Shown: piece by piece, positions 12,540-24,397 of the stretch
Layout of the letters: each line of letters opens with the position of its first letter
Position numbering within the stretch: the first letter of the stretch is position 1
Position numbers and translations under genes: made by a program
The notes under the pieces: model-generated
What the model saw: the letters and a program-made list of their open reading frames with translations, nothing else
Told to the model about the DNA's origin: nothing
The model's database searches: none
Origin: Acephala macrosclerotiorum
Taxonomy: Eukaryota; Ascomycota; Leotiomycetes; Helotiales; Mollisiaceae
Assembly: GCA_014904845.1 (NCBI GenBank)
Contig: MU119269.1
Span: forward strand, 62,001 to 126,000
DNA length: 64,000 nucleotides
Direction: 5' to 3'

Positions 12540-14243
12540 ATCGTTCTCCTATATGACGAGCTCGTTTCGAGCCTCGAAAAAAAGAGTTAAAAAAAGAGAA
12601 AAGACTCGCTTTAAGCAAGGAATTCAAAGCTCGAGATCTTTCAAATCATCGTCGTCCTCTTTCAAGAATCTGGCAGCCTTTTCAATATTTTTGTTAGCGC
12701 TAAATTTCTTTGTAGTCTGCTTTCCTTTCCCTTTAGAATTTAGTGAAAGGAAAGGAGACAGACGAATCTCAGGCTTAGACTTATCGTTAGAGATAATCAG
12801 ATACTTTTAATCATTTTTTATAGGCGTTACCAATTCCTTAGCCTCGCATTTAAAAAAGGACTTATTGTCAGGAAACATTTCTATTTTTCTCATTTCAAGA
12901 TATTGAAAAGTTAGTTTGATTTGAGTTATAGTTTATTTTTGCCAATGAGTATGCAAATATTTATTATTAAACGAGTTTTGGTAATTTAGTTATTGGAAAA
13001 TCTTATATCGAACGGCAAAGTAGTTTAAGGGTTTCGCGCAGTGGATTATATCGAATATTGCGTCGACTTTTTTAAGTTGAATACTATCGAGAAAAGATTC
13101 GTCGTTAGAAAGTTCTCGAAATCGATTCTCAAAGAAAGCTCGAAACTTATTATGAATTTCTTTGAGTTTCTCGTAAATAGTATCGCCGATAATTCTTTCG
13201 CCAGTACTAACAAGTACCAAACTCACGAAGAGTAAAGTGAGAGGGCTAGGGTTCTTGGGATTCTCGACGTATTTTCGATCGACAAAAGTCTTTGTTTTGT
13301 AGACGTACAACTCTAATTCCTGAGATTCTTTTTCTATAATGCTTGATTGAGTTTACTTTAAGAGATCTCTAATTAAAGTTCGACTTTTAGTACTAGAAGG
13401 GAAATCTATTTAAGTAGTTCTTTTAAGGAATCGAGACAATCAATTTATCGTTTTTCTATAGTCGTCGAATCGCGAATAAATTATCTGGGACTTACTAAAA
13501 AAAAAAAACTTAACGTACAATAAATTTAAGTCTTGGGACATATTTATTTCTTTTTCGTAGAAGAATTGGTCAATTTTACCGTTTTAATAGAGTCTAATAA
13601 ACTGAGAAAAGGCAACGAGGTGAAAAAAGTGGTCTTTAAAAAGTCGATAAAACAATAGTTACAATTTAAAGTCCGTTTACAAAAGTTAAACGATAAAAAG
13701 GAAGTACGCATTGTACAGAAGAAAAAATTCGCTAGAAGAAGTTCGTCGGTGGTAGAATTTCAATATATCAATTTCTTTGAAAAAAAGCGGTAAGATATTC
13801 TTTTTTTTCGTTTATTTGAAAAAATCTTGCAAAGTAAAGACTATTGTAATTTTCAAATCAATAGGCGGTTTGATTGAGGAGATAAGCGTAGAAACGATAG
13901 AAGCTCGCGAGAGCTAGAATCGATCCTTCGTTAACGTCTTTTATTTATATTGAAGAATGGTAGAGATATCCATGAACCAGGAACGGGTATTAAAATAGAT
14001 TCAAGCGAGTTGAAAACTTTTTTTTTCAACGTACAATTTATAAATTTTGGATAATCGTGTTTTTATAATTTTAACCTGTCCTTTGTCGTTTCCAAGGTGC
14101 AGGTCGAGATTCTCGTAGAGCGTTATGCAGTGAACTCGACAAAGTTGTTTAGTGAATGGGTATTTGTAAGCATTGTAAACGGTACTTAGAATTTCAACGC
14201 GATTAGCGAAGCTCAAAGTGTCAAAGAAGGCAACGTTTGACTT

Positions 14244-15101
14244 CTAGGTACCGTTTATATCGCACGCGCAATCAATTATCGGACGTATATTATTTGATCG
14301 AGGCTCGCGAGTTGATCGGGATAGAGTAGTATTAGATTGCGATAGAGTGGTAATAGTCTTGTATTTTTTTGGCGTAGGCGTAGATATATTGTAGTATTTC
14401 TTATTATTGGCAGTAGATTTTTTAGGTTTGATTGGCGTAGAGATCAAAGCGGAGAGAAGAGCGGATCGAAGAGTTCGAAAGATTTGAGAGATCTGAGGAG
14501 GCAGGGGGTTTTGCACGGAAGGGCTAGTAATAGTAATATCGTTATCGTCGTTATCGCCGTCGTCGTCGTTATCGCCAGTTAATGGAGTTGTCTGGGGAAG
14601 TAAGGTGTTGGCGTTAGCAGTTTTTTGAGGCTTGGCGCCTCGAATGCTTATGCTGCTAATAGCGACGATCGACTATTTTCTAGGCTTATTTGTAAAGATC
14701 GAAAAAGGTTTTTTAGTATATTTTTTAGTTATTAAGAGTTCGCAGGGGTAGAAGGTAAAACGCAATTTTTTCAAGTCTATTTTATTTAAGTCTGTAATTA
14801 TTAGATCGTCGTTTGCATTTTTCAAGTATATTAACGCCTTTTTGCAATCGATAGATCGAAAAGGTATTCTTGTGAATGGCGTATTGCAAACTTTGTTTCT
14901 TTCGATAATAATTATATTAATGACTTTGATAACTTCGCGAGGCGTAAAACGCTTTATGTGGAACATTTGCTCGAGTTTTTGGTATGTATATTTATCGTAA
15001 AATCTATTAATGGGACCTTCGATAAATTGTCGAAATGTTTGAGTTCGAGAAAAGGTTTCTTGATTGTAACGTTTAAACACACTATTAAAAGTCTTGATCA
15101 A
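14244..15101 (-). pseudogene. Extra open frames between integrase and 3' LTR
   Basis: Two minus-strand frames (15101-14673, 142 residues; 14516-14244, 90 residues) lie downstream of integrase inside the gypsy element. The first is basic and contains RFIEGPINRFYDKYTYQKL and RFTPREVIKVINIII. The second is Ser/Thr/Pro/Lys-rich. I see no signal peptide or transmembrane pattern that would argue for an envelope-like gene, and no chromodomain. They may be an additional gag-like or accessory gene, or transposon-captured sequence. The intervening 12.6-14.2 and 15.1-16.6 kb have only short frames. Confidence 0.4.
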
Positions 15102-17070
15102 ACTAAATCGAACTTGCTAAAGCGCAGTACGCGATTTTTCAATTTTGCTTATTTCAAAAAGAAAGTCTTTGTTTAAGATTGTATACTGTTTTAAGATTTT
15201 CCCAGAAAATTTCAAGATAGTACTATTTTCAATTCTTTTTTTTTATTTAATTAAAACTTTTTTTATTACGTTTTTGATTTTCATGAGTTTATTATTGATA
15301 TTACTAATCGCAACTGCTTTTTCTTTAGATGGTAATTTACTAATAGTCTTTTATAAATCATCGAGATCGCGTTGCACGATCTATACAAACGCATTATAAT
15401 TATTTTCGCTTCGTTTTTTGTGTGCGAGATTCGTGTTTTCGAGATTTAATAAAGCATTTCTTTGAGATATAATGGTAATATTGCAAGAGTTTCGAGGGTA
15501 AGGATTGGAGTTGTAAAATTTGCGCGTAGAAAAGTAATGTGATGAATTGATCGGATTTTGAAGATGGAGAACGCGTAAATTTAAAGAGAAGAGATTTATC
15601 GGTGAAATCGAAAAGAGTTATGAGTTTTTATGCTTGTAAAAAGGTTACACAAGAAAAGTAAACAAATATTTTTGCGTTTTGAATGGTTGAAAGTTGCGGG
15701 GTTTGTTTGTTTTTGCGGGAAAAGTTCTTAGAGCGTATTGATGTATATGATTGAAATGTCGTAGCGCTAATCTCGAATAGGAAATTTTGAAGGTTTTAAG
15801 TAAACAGTTTTATATTGATTTTTTATGAAACGTATTAAATGAATTTTGAAAGGAAAGGAATAAAAAAAGTAAGTATTTGTAAATCGTTTTTGTAAAGGAA
15901 GCGTGTATGGATTCTTGAAAAGAATCGTCGTAAAGTGCTCAAGTGAATAGAGTATATTCGATTGATAGAATTGCTTGTATGTAAAGTGATATAAATTAGA
16001 ATTTTAAAAAAATGAGAAGAGAAATAAATAATACTAAAAAGAAGTTGTAGTTTTTGAGTTGGCGTAAGATTGAGGAGTTGTAATTGAAAAGTTTTGAGAA
16101 AGAGAAGAAAGAGGGTTGAAGAAGGTTTTCTTATAAATTATAGTAAGTATTGTATCAATGAACGTTTGTGTAGTTTGAATGTAGTCAAATGTAGTCGAAA
16201 TGTATTTAAATGTATCGAAATATGTCTAGAAATACTCGAATATATTGGGAAATGTTTTTTGTAAATTTTAAAAACTAGGATTTTTCAGGATTTTCTGAAG
16301 AAAAAAAGAGTAGTGCAATCTCGTTCCTCTATATAATGGAACTGTCTCGATTACAATAAGAAAAAAGTAAAGCTTTCGAAGCGTAAATAGAGTCTATTAA
16401 AATGAGCAAAAGTATTCTAAAGAAAATCGACAAAAAAGTGGAACTGCTGTAAGTAGAAAAAAAAAGAGTAATTTTTTTTCGATTAGAAAATCGTTATTGT
16501 CTCGAAGTTTAACGAGTTCTTTTTATTTACCCAGTCTTCAGAGAATCGTATGTATTTGTTTTTCTCGGTTTCGTTGAGTTCAAAAACACGAACTACAATT
16601 CCAGTTCCTTTCTCAATTTTTTGAGTACTCTACTTATCACGAAATTTTCTAGCCGCCTCCTCTTTTGCATCTGCATTCTCATCATCGTTAAAATCAACGA
16701 ACTCAATAATATTTTCGTTCTCGCCATTGTCCAAAGAATCCCAGTATCCATTTCTTTTAACGAACTTCTTCAAGCGATTTCCAATATATGATCTTCGAAT
16801 TGCTATCCCGTTTACTTCTTCAAATAAATAGCTTTCTTTCAACTGATTTACTTAACGAACTCGATATAGACCCAATTATCTATATAACAACTTAGTATTT
16901 TTAGATATATTCTGATCAATAAATTTAATATCATATACCAAAACGAAATCCTTTTCTCGAATTAATTCCTTTCGTATTTAGTAATAAGCGTCGAAATATA
17001 CTTGACTTTACTTGCGACTGTATTCTTTTTTCAATCTCGATTCTTCCATGTCCTCGTTTCGCATTTCAAT

Positions 17071-17436
17071 CTACCTAGTTTTCAACTCAAAAAACTTCAC
17101 TCGATTATACATTTCGTCCCAACCGAAAGTTCTCCAAGTGGGGAATCGAGTCTCAATAAATAGAACAGTTTTTTTGCCATAAACCATGTAGAATAGCGTG
17201 CACTTAATTGGTCTATAAATAGTCGTTCGATCCGCAAAAAGAACAATTAATAAGTGTTTTAACCAATTTTTCTTATTTCCTTTTATCAAAGCAATTAATG
17301 CGACAATAATAGATTGATATTTTCGTTTAATCATCTCATTTGCTTTCGAATTATATGCAAAAATAATAGTTCGTTTGATTCCGAGCCTGTTCAATTCCTT
17401 AATAACAACTCTCTTAAATTCGAGCTTTCCGTCCAA
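17071..17436 (-). pseudogene. gypsy integrase core remnant
   Basis: Minus-strand frame with the second half of the rve integrase core: GKLEFKRVVIKELNRLGIKRT (the D-N-G-x-E-F region with Asn lost), FAYNSKANEMIKRKYQ (normally H-P-x-x-N-G-x-x-E-R), then WLKHLLIVLFADRTTIYRP and FYMVYGKKTVL. A downstream frame at 16842-16630 (EEAARKF…, NGYWDS) probably belongs to the integrase tail. Substitutions such as E-to-K and G-to-E at catalytic or core positions fit G-to-A changes on the coding strand. Confidence 0.75.
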
Positions 17437-18168
17437 TTTTATGTGACCGAAAACGCCGTACCTACAAATGATATTATTGTAAATAAATTTAACAATCTTT
17501 TTAAAAGTCGGATTCTTTATTGGTTTGATCTCAATTCAACCAGAAAAATCATCTCGTGCTACAACCAGACTGTCGAACATTTTATATTGCGAGAATTTAA
17601 TTACATTTATTCTAATGCAATAAAATAATAGAACCATTCTCTGGAAATATAAAATTTCCTCGTGTCTCTTTTTGCTTTTGTGTTAATAGTCGCTACAACT
17701 TGCTACAAAATCTCGAACGTCTTCGTAGTACCCCTTCCAATAGTACCGATTAACCACTCGATGGTAAATACTTTTCTTTTTAACATATTCGAATTTATCA
17801 TATAATTCAATCATGATTATTATATACTGTCTTAAGTCGTTTAAAACAAATCGAAATAAGTAAAACTTAGTAGTATTTTTCTATAGTATCTTGTTTCGAA
17901 CGTTATAATCGACGGATTTTCGGATTAATTTATAAAATTCCACTTTTAAAAACTATTTTGATCGTTTTAGAATTATCAAATACTAAACAATATCTTAAAA
18001 ATAGTCCAAATAATTGTCATCAAAAGAAAAAATGGCATTGTTATCGTTATTATTGTTTAGTAATTTATTGATCTCAAAGGGAGCGATTAATGCGACGTAT
18101 ACAAAAAATGCGACCGATATCGAAAATTGAAAACCAAAAACACCGGGTTTAAAAAAATTCCTTTAAAC

Positions 18169-18429
18169 TTAGTCTAACAATTCAAGCAAACATCCTCGTT
18201 TTACGTGTTTACTTTCAATCACAAACAGTTTACTTTCAACCTTTCGATTAGTTTTGCGTTCTCTAATCGAGATTAAAATTATTTCAATGCAATTAAATTC
18301 GATTACAATAAATTCATCGATATCTGTCTCTTTTTCTGAGTTGTCGTTTTCTATTCGCAGTCTTCTGAATAATCCGTCTGTAGTAGTATAAATACTTTCT
18401 CTAATATGTTTGATTTCGAAATCGAACAA
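18169..18429 (-). pseudogene. gypsy RNase H / connection remnant
   Basis: The frame begins FDFEIKHIRESIYTTTDGLFRR, which matches the end of the gypsy RNase H domain (the I/V-x-H-x-x-G…N/T-x-x-A-D-x-L-S-R-R pattern). Several conserved positions are replaced as expected of transitions (A-to-T, S-to-F). It lies between reverse transcriptase and integrase in the expected order. Confidence 0.6.
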
Positions 18430-19125
18430 TCGTATCCAAACGAGTCAACGAGTAATCAAAGCACTAGAAAAATTTATTACTGCTCGATTCAATTGGACGA
18501 CGAGCGTATTGGCGTCCGTCTCAAAAATGAAATAAACGCCATATAATTAAAACTGTAACTTGCAAAAACACTTCAAGATTCTTCGATACTCTCTTTTTAT
18601 CGCATTATAGTTTCGTTTAACAGTATTCCAAAGTCCTAACTCGTATCGAGTTATTCGTTTCCGTTTTTTGTCGTTATATTAATCGAGTGTCTTTTTATAC
18701 TTTTACTAACTAGTACCGACACCTAGAATAATCATTTTCTATCCATCTACAAAATCGTAATAAATTTTACAAAACACCGAAACCGTCGTAAATTTGTCTT
18801 ATAAAAGTACCATAGCGACTTTCTACTCTTTTCCCCATTCGAAAAATTCGTCCTTTTTAATCAATTAATATAACGACTCGATAATAATACCAAAATATTG
18901 AATCCATATCCTGTAATAAATACAAATTCCAATGAAAATTTTAATTTCAAAGATATTATTACATTTAATCCATTCTAAAATCTTGATAATTTTTGCACTT
19001 TCAAAAGAACGCTCTCCAGAACTGCAAACGAAACCAACAATAACTATTCCGTTTTAACAAAATTGTAATTTGGATTTTATACAAACTTAAACTCTCTTAA
19101 TTCGATCCAGCGTTTTATCCAGGTT

Positions 19126-19596
19126 CTAAATATATTCAAAGACGAATCGGCGAATCTTTAGAAGTATTAACTCGTTGTCGTAGTTCGTATAAAGTCTTTT
19201 GATTCTTACGTTATCCAGGAATAGTATCGCGACTCTAGGAAACACGTTTTCTAGAATTGTTATAATAACTCGAACGAATTGAACTACAAAATTAATTACT
19301 TTTTGAGACGGTATTGTCATCCGTAGAAATCTTAATAGGGTTATAAAAGCAGTTATATCTCTATTTCGAACGTCTAACGTAAACTGATCGTATTTAGAAA
19401 AGAAGTCTATTAAAAAAGCGTAAAAATATTCGATAAACTCTTCAGAAAATTTATCCACGGAAAAGGGTATATTAGCGTTTCTCAAGGTAACCGAATTCAT
19501 TTTCATGGTCGCGTTAATCAATCGATAAATCTCAACGGCCTTCTTCGCGACTAGAAACCATAGGTTTCGATAAAGACTATCGCTTTTTTCGAGCAC
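19126..19596 (-). pseudogene. gypsy reverse transcriptase remnant
   Basis: Minus-strand frame containing FLVAKKA and YRLINATMKMN (RT blocks 1-2), FSKYDQFTLDVRNRDITAF (block 3, the first catalytic Asp region) and, near its end, FLDNVRIK. The last corresponds to the catalytic F/Y-x-D-D with the second Asp changed to Asn, a change that a single G-to-A on the coding strand would cause. The enzyme is therefore dead even apart from the surrounding stops. Confidence 0.75.
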
Positions 19597-20732
19597 TCCG
19601 CGATCGAATCGTTCTTAAAGCATCTTTGCTATAACCGGGAACAAGGCCTTGGAACAGTAGAAACTCTTTTTTTGCCACGCCGTGTGTTAAATTGTCTTGA
19701 TGCGAACAAGTGAACTGATATTTTCATAGATCTTGGAGATTTCTTTCTAATCAAATACTATTGCTCTTTTACGATTAAACATCATTTCATCGAACATTTC
19801 CCTTTCAGATTCCCATAGCCAATCCCCGACAAACAGAAATATTAATCGCTTAGAAATAAACCGTGATCTTTTTGATATCGAGGTAATCCGCGGTAGCAAA
19901 TATTTTATATACTTTCCAGTGTGTTTTTGAAATGTTTTTCGCGCTTTGGATCGTTCGAACCAATCTTTCCGTTTTCCAGGAGTCTCCCCAGTTTCGTCGG
20001 TTAAATCGACAAATCGTACCTTTTTAGACTTGGATTTATATGCCGTGTTGACGTCTATATTGAATAATCCTAGATTGGGATTGTTCAGCGACAAAACTAT
20101 TCTCTTTATTCGAGTTTCTTTTTCGCTTCCATGCTCGAAAATCTTTCGATTTCGTTTTTTTTCAGTGGGGTAAAATAATTAGCGCTCCGTACTGTTCTCC
20201 AGATATTCTCCCATGATATCTACGTCTGAGAACAGTAATACTATTGCAAAAAAATACTTTTTCGCTTCCTCGTCGAAAACCTTCTCATTCAAAATCTCGT
20301 TTGCTTTCTTTCTATCAAAAGAAAGAAACGTCTCATAGAAAATCGAAAGAAATAATCTCGCTTTTTGTATTGTTTTATTTGTGTCTTTCTCTGAACTAAT
20401 AGCGCCTGTTTCAATCGTACTTGTCCTGCATAAAATGATATTAAAAGTGTTTGATAAAAAATCAAAAATAGAAAGAAATTCGTTAGAGTATAAAGACCGT
20501 TCGCGAGCTCTAGCGCTGTACTGTCCTCCAACAGTACTAACACTTAATTTCCCGCGTTGTATTCTTTTTTCGATACTTCTTCGACCCGAGAGTACATACG
20601 GACATGGCGGTTTCTAGTAGCTTGGCGCAAGTAAATTTTCAAGGGAGAAACAATTATAACCGTGCAAATAGAATTGGAATCTTTGAAGTCTCGAAATACG
20701 CCATTCCACGAACTATTATCTCTGTATTCAAT

Positions 20733-21086
20733 TTACATTTTCATTGTAGTGACGAATAGTTGTTTCAAAAGGATCTTCTTTGTACTGTCTACAAGGAAGA
20801 AAAAGATCTCATATTCGACTCCGTGCTTAATCTCTATTTTTATAACCGCTACTCCGACGAATTCGAAGTTCTGTCTAGTAGTAGTAAACAGTTGAAAATC
20901 TTCGACGTTTGCAATGGTACTATCGAGATCTCGAGCTATGTGCGTGGGAGCAATGTAGTACTTTGCCCCAGTATCCAGTATTTCGCATTCTTCGTTCGAA
21001 CCAATTGGTTCAAACAAATTGAAATGTAGTTTAAAAGCAACGACAATATGCCTTCTTTTAATCAATGACGAGAAATCGGTCCCCAC
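20733..21086 (-). pseudogene. gypsy retropepsin remnant
   Basis: Minus-strand frame with the retropepsin active-site motif in ILDTGAKYYIAP (D-T-G-A) followed by a strand-rich region, FVGVAVIKIEIKHGVEYE. It is located between gag and reverse transcriptase, as in Ty3/gypsy pol. The length of about 117 residues fits a protease domain. Neighbouring stops prevent translation. Confidence 0.6.
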
Positions 21087-22520
21087 GAGATTAGTTCCGA
21101 GTATTACAAAGTTCTCAATAATAAAAACAGACTAACTCGTCCCTTCAAACATCCTATAAAAACTCTAAGAAAACTGTTTCATAAGATCAACGACTCCTAG
21201 CATTTCTCTTGCCACAGCGACCCCAGCATCCATCAAAATCAAGTAATAAGCATTGTCTCTTCACCATTAATTAGTAATCACTACAACAAGGTTCAATGTT
21301 TTCAAGGCATCAATAATCATTTTCATTTTTTTTTAAATTCTTGGGAGCGACACTATACTCTTAGAGAGTCTTCGCGGTAAGGCTTCGTTAGTAGAGTCAT
21401 CACTTCTAACGCCGGACTATTGTCTCAAAATCTCATTTTCCGATTGATCCACGTTCATTTCCTCTCGTTCTTCGTTTTGAGCGTTTTGTGAAATTTGTTG
21501 TTGCGATTCGACCCTTGGATACTTTTCTTCTGTTTTTGCTCTTCGTCGAAGGTTTTCTCGTGCACTTTGAATTTTGCTTTTCGATTTGCTCGTCGTTACC
21601 GTGTTTACCGTTACCGTATTTACTAGCAATTCTTCGTAGAACTTATCAATAATCGCTCTACTAAAACTTTAAACGTTAACATTGTTACCATTAAAAGTGT
21701 GCAACGATAAATCCGGTCCTCTCAAGATTTCTCTATTGGCACTAGCCTTACTCCTTTCTTGAGCAGCAAATTGAACAGATTCCTGGATTCTTTGTGCATT
21801 TTCAGAGCGTTTATCGAAATCGTAATCAAAGAATCCTCCAACTACCTATCCTATAATCTGATCATACCAGCGTCGATTATTCCTAAGCGTAAACGATCGC
21901 GAAAGTCGGTCACGACTTCAAAAACCATAATACTATTGACCGTTCTCCCGATGGCAATACCCACGATTGACTAGCTCATCTATAAGTGGACAGCGGTCCA
22001 CGAAAAAGTAATCAACGAAAGGATCGACTTCTCCGTTCTTTGTTCGCTCGAAATACTCGAAGTAATATCGCTCGCCCTACTAATCGTTGTATGCAACATT
22101 AGCCTCTACTGCATTCCCTTGAACGATCGACGGCATGCCTTGCGAGAACCCAGTCGACGTTAAACCATATAAAGCTCTATGTCCACCTTTTCCCATATTA
22201 CTGTATTTCCCTCGTCCTCGACTAAAGCTCCCTCCTCGTCCATATTCTCGTAAAAAAGCAAACTGGTTCTGATTCTGATTTATAGAGACTATAACGCTGT
22301 CCAACTTTTAAGACATCTCTACAGTATTAACGTTTAAAGCGGTTTTCAAATCGTTGAATAACACGGAGAAAAAAAAAAGCTTTTCCAATTCTTTAGCGAG
22401 ATCGTCCATTTGAATTGAAAATTTTAATACGAATATTTGTCGAGTTCTCTGGGTTTAAATAGCACGTGGAACCGAAGATTGAAATTCGACATAAATTTTC
22501 TCAACGGTTGCGTACATTTT

Positions 22521-23231
22521 TCATTGAATCTCTTCTATGAATAGCTCGGGTGGAACAGGGAATAGCAAATTATTGGTTGCATTTAAAATCATTCTTTGTA
22601 CTACAACATCCAAATATTCTTGTCGGACTTTCGAGTATTCTAAGTCGTTAATTTCGTTGTATCGCCGCTTCTTCTCCTTATATTTATATGCAACAACCGC
22701 TTTCTCGTACATTTTGTTGTAGTTGTAAATGAATATCTCTATCGACTCGTAATCGATTTCTTTGAAAATTCGTTCCTTAACATACATCGGGAGTCCTCTC
22801 ATAAACTCGCGTCCCTAATATTGTTTGTCCAGTTTGTTTCATTTAATCAATTCCTTGGATACCCGATCGAACAAATCCACGTACGTCTTTGTCGCCAAAA
22901 GACTCCTCGTAAATTGATCGATGATTCTATACAAAAACTCCATACTTACTCGATAATACTCCCAGTCGTATTCGCGAAATTCCTTCTTTAGAGCGTCGTA
23001 AAACTCTTTTTCCAAGTAGTTTTCAGTACTGTACTCTAGCATAGACCGGATTTGCTCCTTGTAAATCGGACTGATATATCGCAAAAGTCGTATTTTCTTA
23101 GTTTCTGGAGTAACTCTGTAGTCTTCGCATATGTCGTCGTATTGTTCTAAAAAAGCCGTAATATTGTCTCTTTTGAACCAAAGTATTTCAAGAGCTCCAG
23201 GAAAAAGCATTTGTAGCCCTGGTACAAGCAC
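22521..23231 (-). pseudogene. gag: gypsy gag (capsid region) remnant
   Basis: Two adjoining minus-strand frames (23231-22839 and 22802-22521) with the character of retrotransposon capsid. They include FLEQYDDICEDYRV, ETKKIRLLRYISP, LKKEFREYDWEYY and a downstream helical region with VKERIFKEIDY. A third frame at 22304-22080 is Gly/Arg-rich (GRGGSFSRGRGKY), like the nucleic-acid-binding end of gag. It lies directly inside the 5' LTR, as gag should. Stops and frame changes separate the parts. Confidence 0.65.
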
Positions 23232-24139
23232 GTACTTCTCGAAGTCTTACATTTTTGAGGGACTGTCTTCACTGTCCGTAGAAGATTTCCTAGAAGAAAT
23301 CGATGGCGTAACTAGAGTGAGAGTGTTTTCTGCCGGGGAGAATAAACTTTAGCGCGAATAATTTGCTAATCCTAGTCTTTGAACTGAGAATTAGTTTAGT
23401 GATCCAAAAGTGCGAGTTTTCAAACTGCTGTCTCCAAGTAAAATTCGTTTTGAAAATTAATTTCTACTTATATCATTTTCTCGTAGAATCCCTTTTATTC
23501 CAATCTTTGCCCGAAACTTCGCTCGCTTGTTCGTTTTAATAAAATGTATTTTTCAAACAAGTACTTTTTTAGTCGATTTCTCCCGATTGAAGTCTCTTGT
23601 CTCAGTTTTTTTCGTATTGTTTTCTGAAATCCGAGGCTCATTCTAATTCCACTGTTCCAACTTGAAAGCGATCACGAGCGATCCGCGAATTGCGGCTTTC
23701 AAAAGAATTAAAACTAAGACATAAAACAATAAAACAATTTCGCTTTTTAACGCTATAATCTCTTTTTTTTTTCGCACCAAAACTTTCTTTTTTATATTCC
23801 AATTTCCGCTGGAAATAAAGCCAATTGCCGTGAGTGATCGCCGCGAGTTCCTCCTTTTCTTTCCTATATTCGCTTTAATGCCAGTTATCTCGAGTAATTC
23901 AATACGTAATCCTCATAAATCAATACTTCTCTGCAATTTCGCAATCTCGTAATCAAATCATTTAATCTCGAACAGTGCAACCAAAACAAAAAGTTCTCAT
24001 TAATTGACTTTCAGCCTCCGATTTCCAGTAATTTGAGTTTCCCCTTAACAGCAATAAAAGACAAAATACACAAATCGCACATAAACAGTTCTCAGCGAAG
24101 TCTACTAGAACAATTCACTTCTTAGCGTCGCTTTACCAA

Positions 24140-24397
24140 TGTAGAAAGGCAATAGAGCACAAAGCAAAAAAGTCCAATCGTAGGTCAGTTCGTCTTAGCC
24201 AATAGACTAGACTCATTCGAAGTAATCCGTAATCCGTAAATCAATCAATTAATCAGTCAGAGTAAAAATAGAAAAAGTTGTTGATTAATCTATAGTAAGC
24301 GAAAACTCCTTATATACTAGAAAACACGTAACCAGCACTGCCCTCGAAACTAACTATTTACAAGGATTTTGAAAAGAGAACATATAGCCCCACCACA
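24140..24397 (-). repeat. LTR of the gypsy element (5' LTR)
   Basis: 258 bp partner of 12282-12539. Relative to that LTR this copy is depleted of G (A instead) and retains C, so damage fell on the opposite strand. The TTAA flank follows immediately at 24398-24401. Confidence 0.9.

Larger units (their letters stand above)
12282..24397 (-). mobile_element. Ty3/gypsy LTR retrotransposon, 12.1 kb, RIP-mutated
   Basis: Bounded by two 258-bp LTRs starting TGTAG and ending CTACA-type ends, with TTAA directly repeated on both sides (12278-12281 and 24398-24401). It sits in the AT-rich outer element. Coding remnants run on the minus strand in the order gag (23.2-22.1 kb), aspartic protease (21.0 kb), reverse transcriptase (19.6-19.1 kb), RNase H end (18.4 kb) and integrase (17.4 kb). 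That order is diagnostic of Ty3/gypsy. A primer-binding-site candidate, TGGTAAAGCGACGC, starts one base inside the upstream LTR (24138 downward). All frames are broken by transitions. At 12.1 kb it is long for a fungal gypsy element; about 4 kb lies between integrase and the 3' LTR. It is less AT-rich than its surroundings, so it is probably the younger insertion. Confidence 0.88.

Noticed and set aside
12282..24397. A five-base target duplication for the gypsy element
   Set aside because: Flanks are ATTAA and TTAAT; only TTAA is shared in place, so I report four bases and leave a mutated fifth base open.
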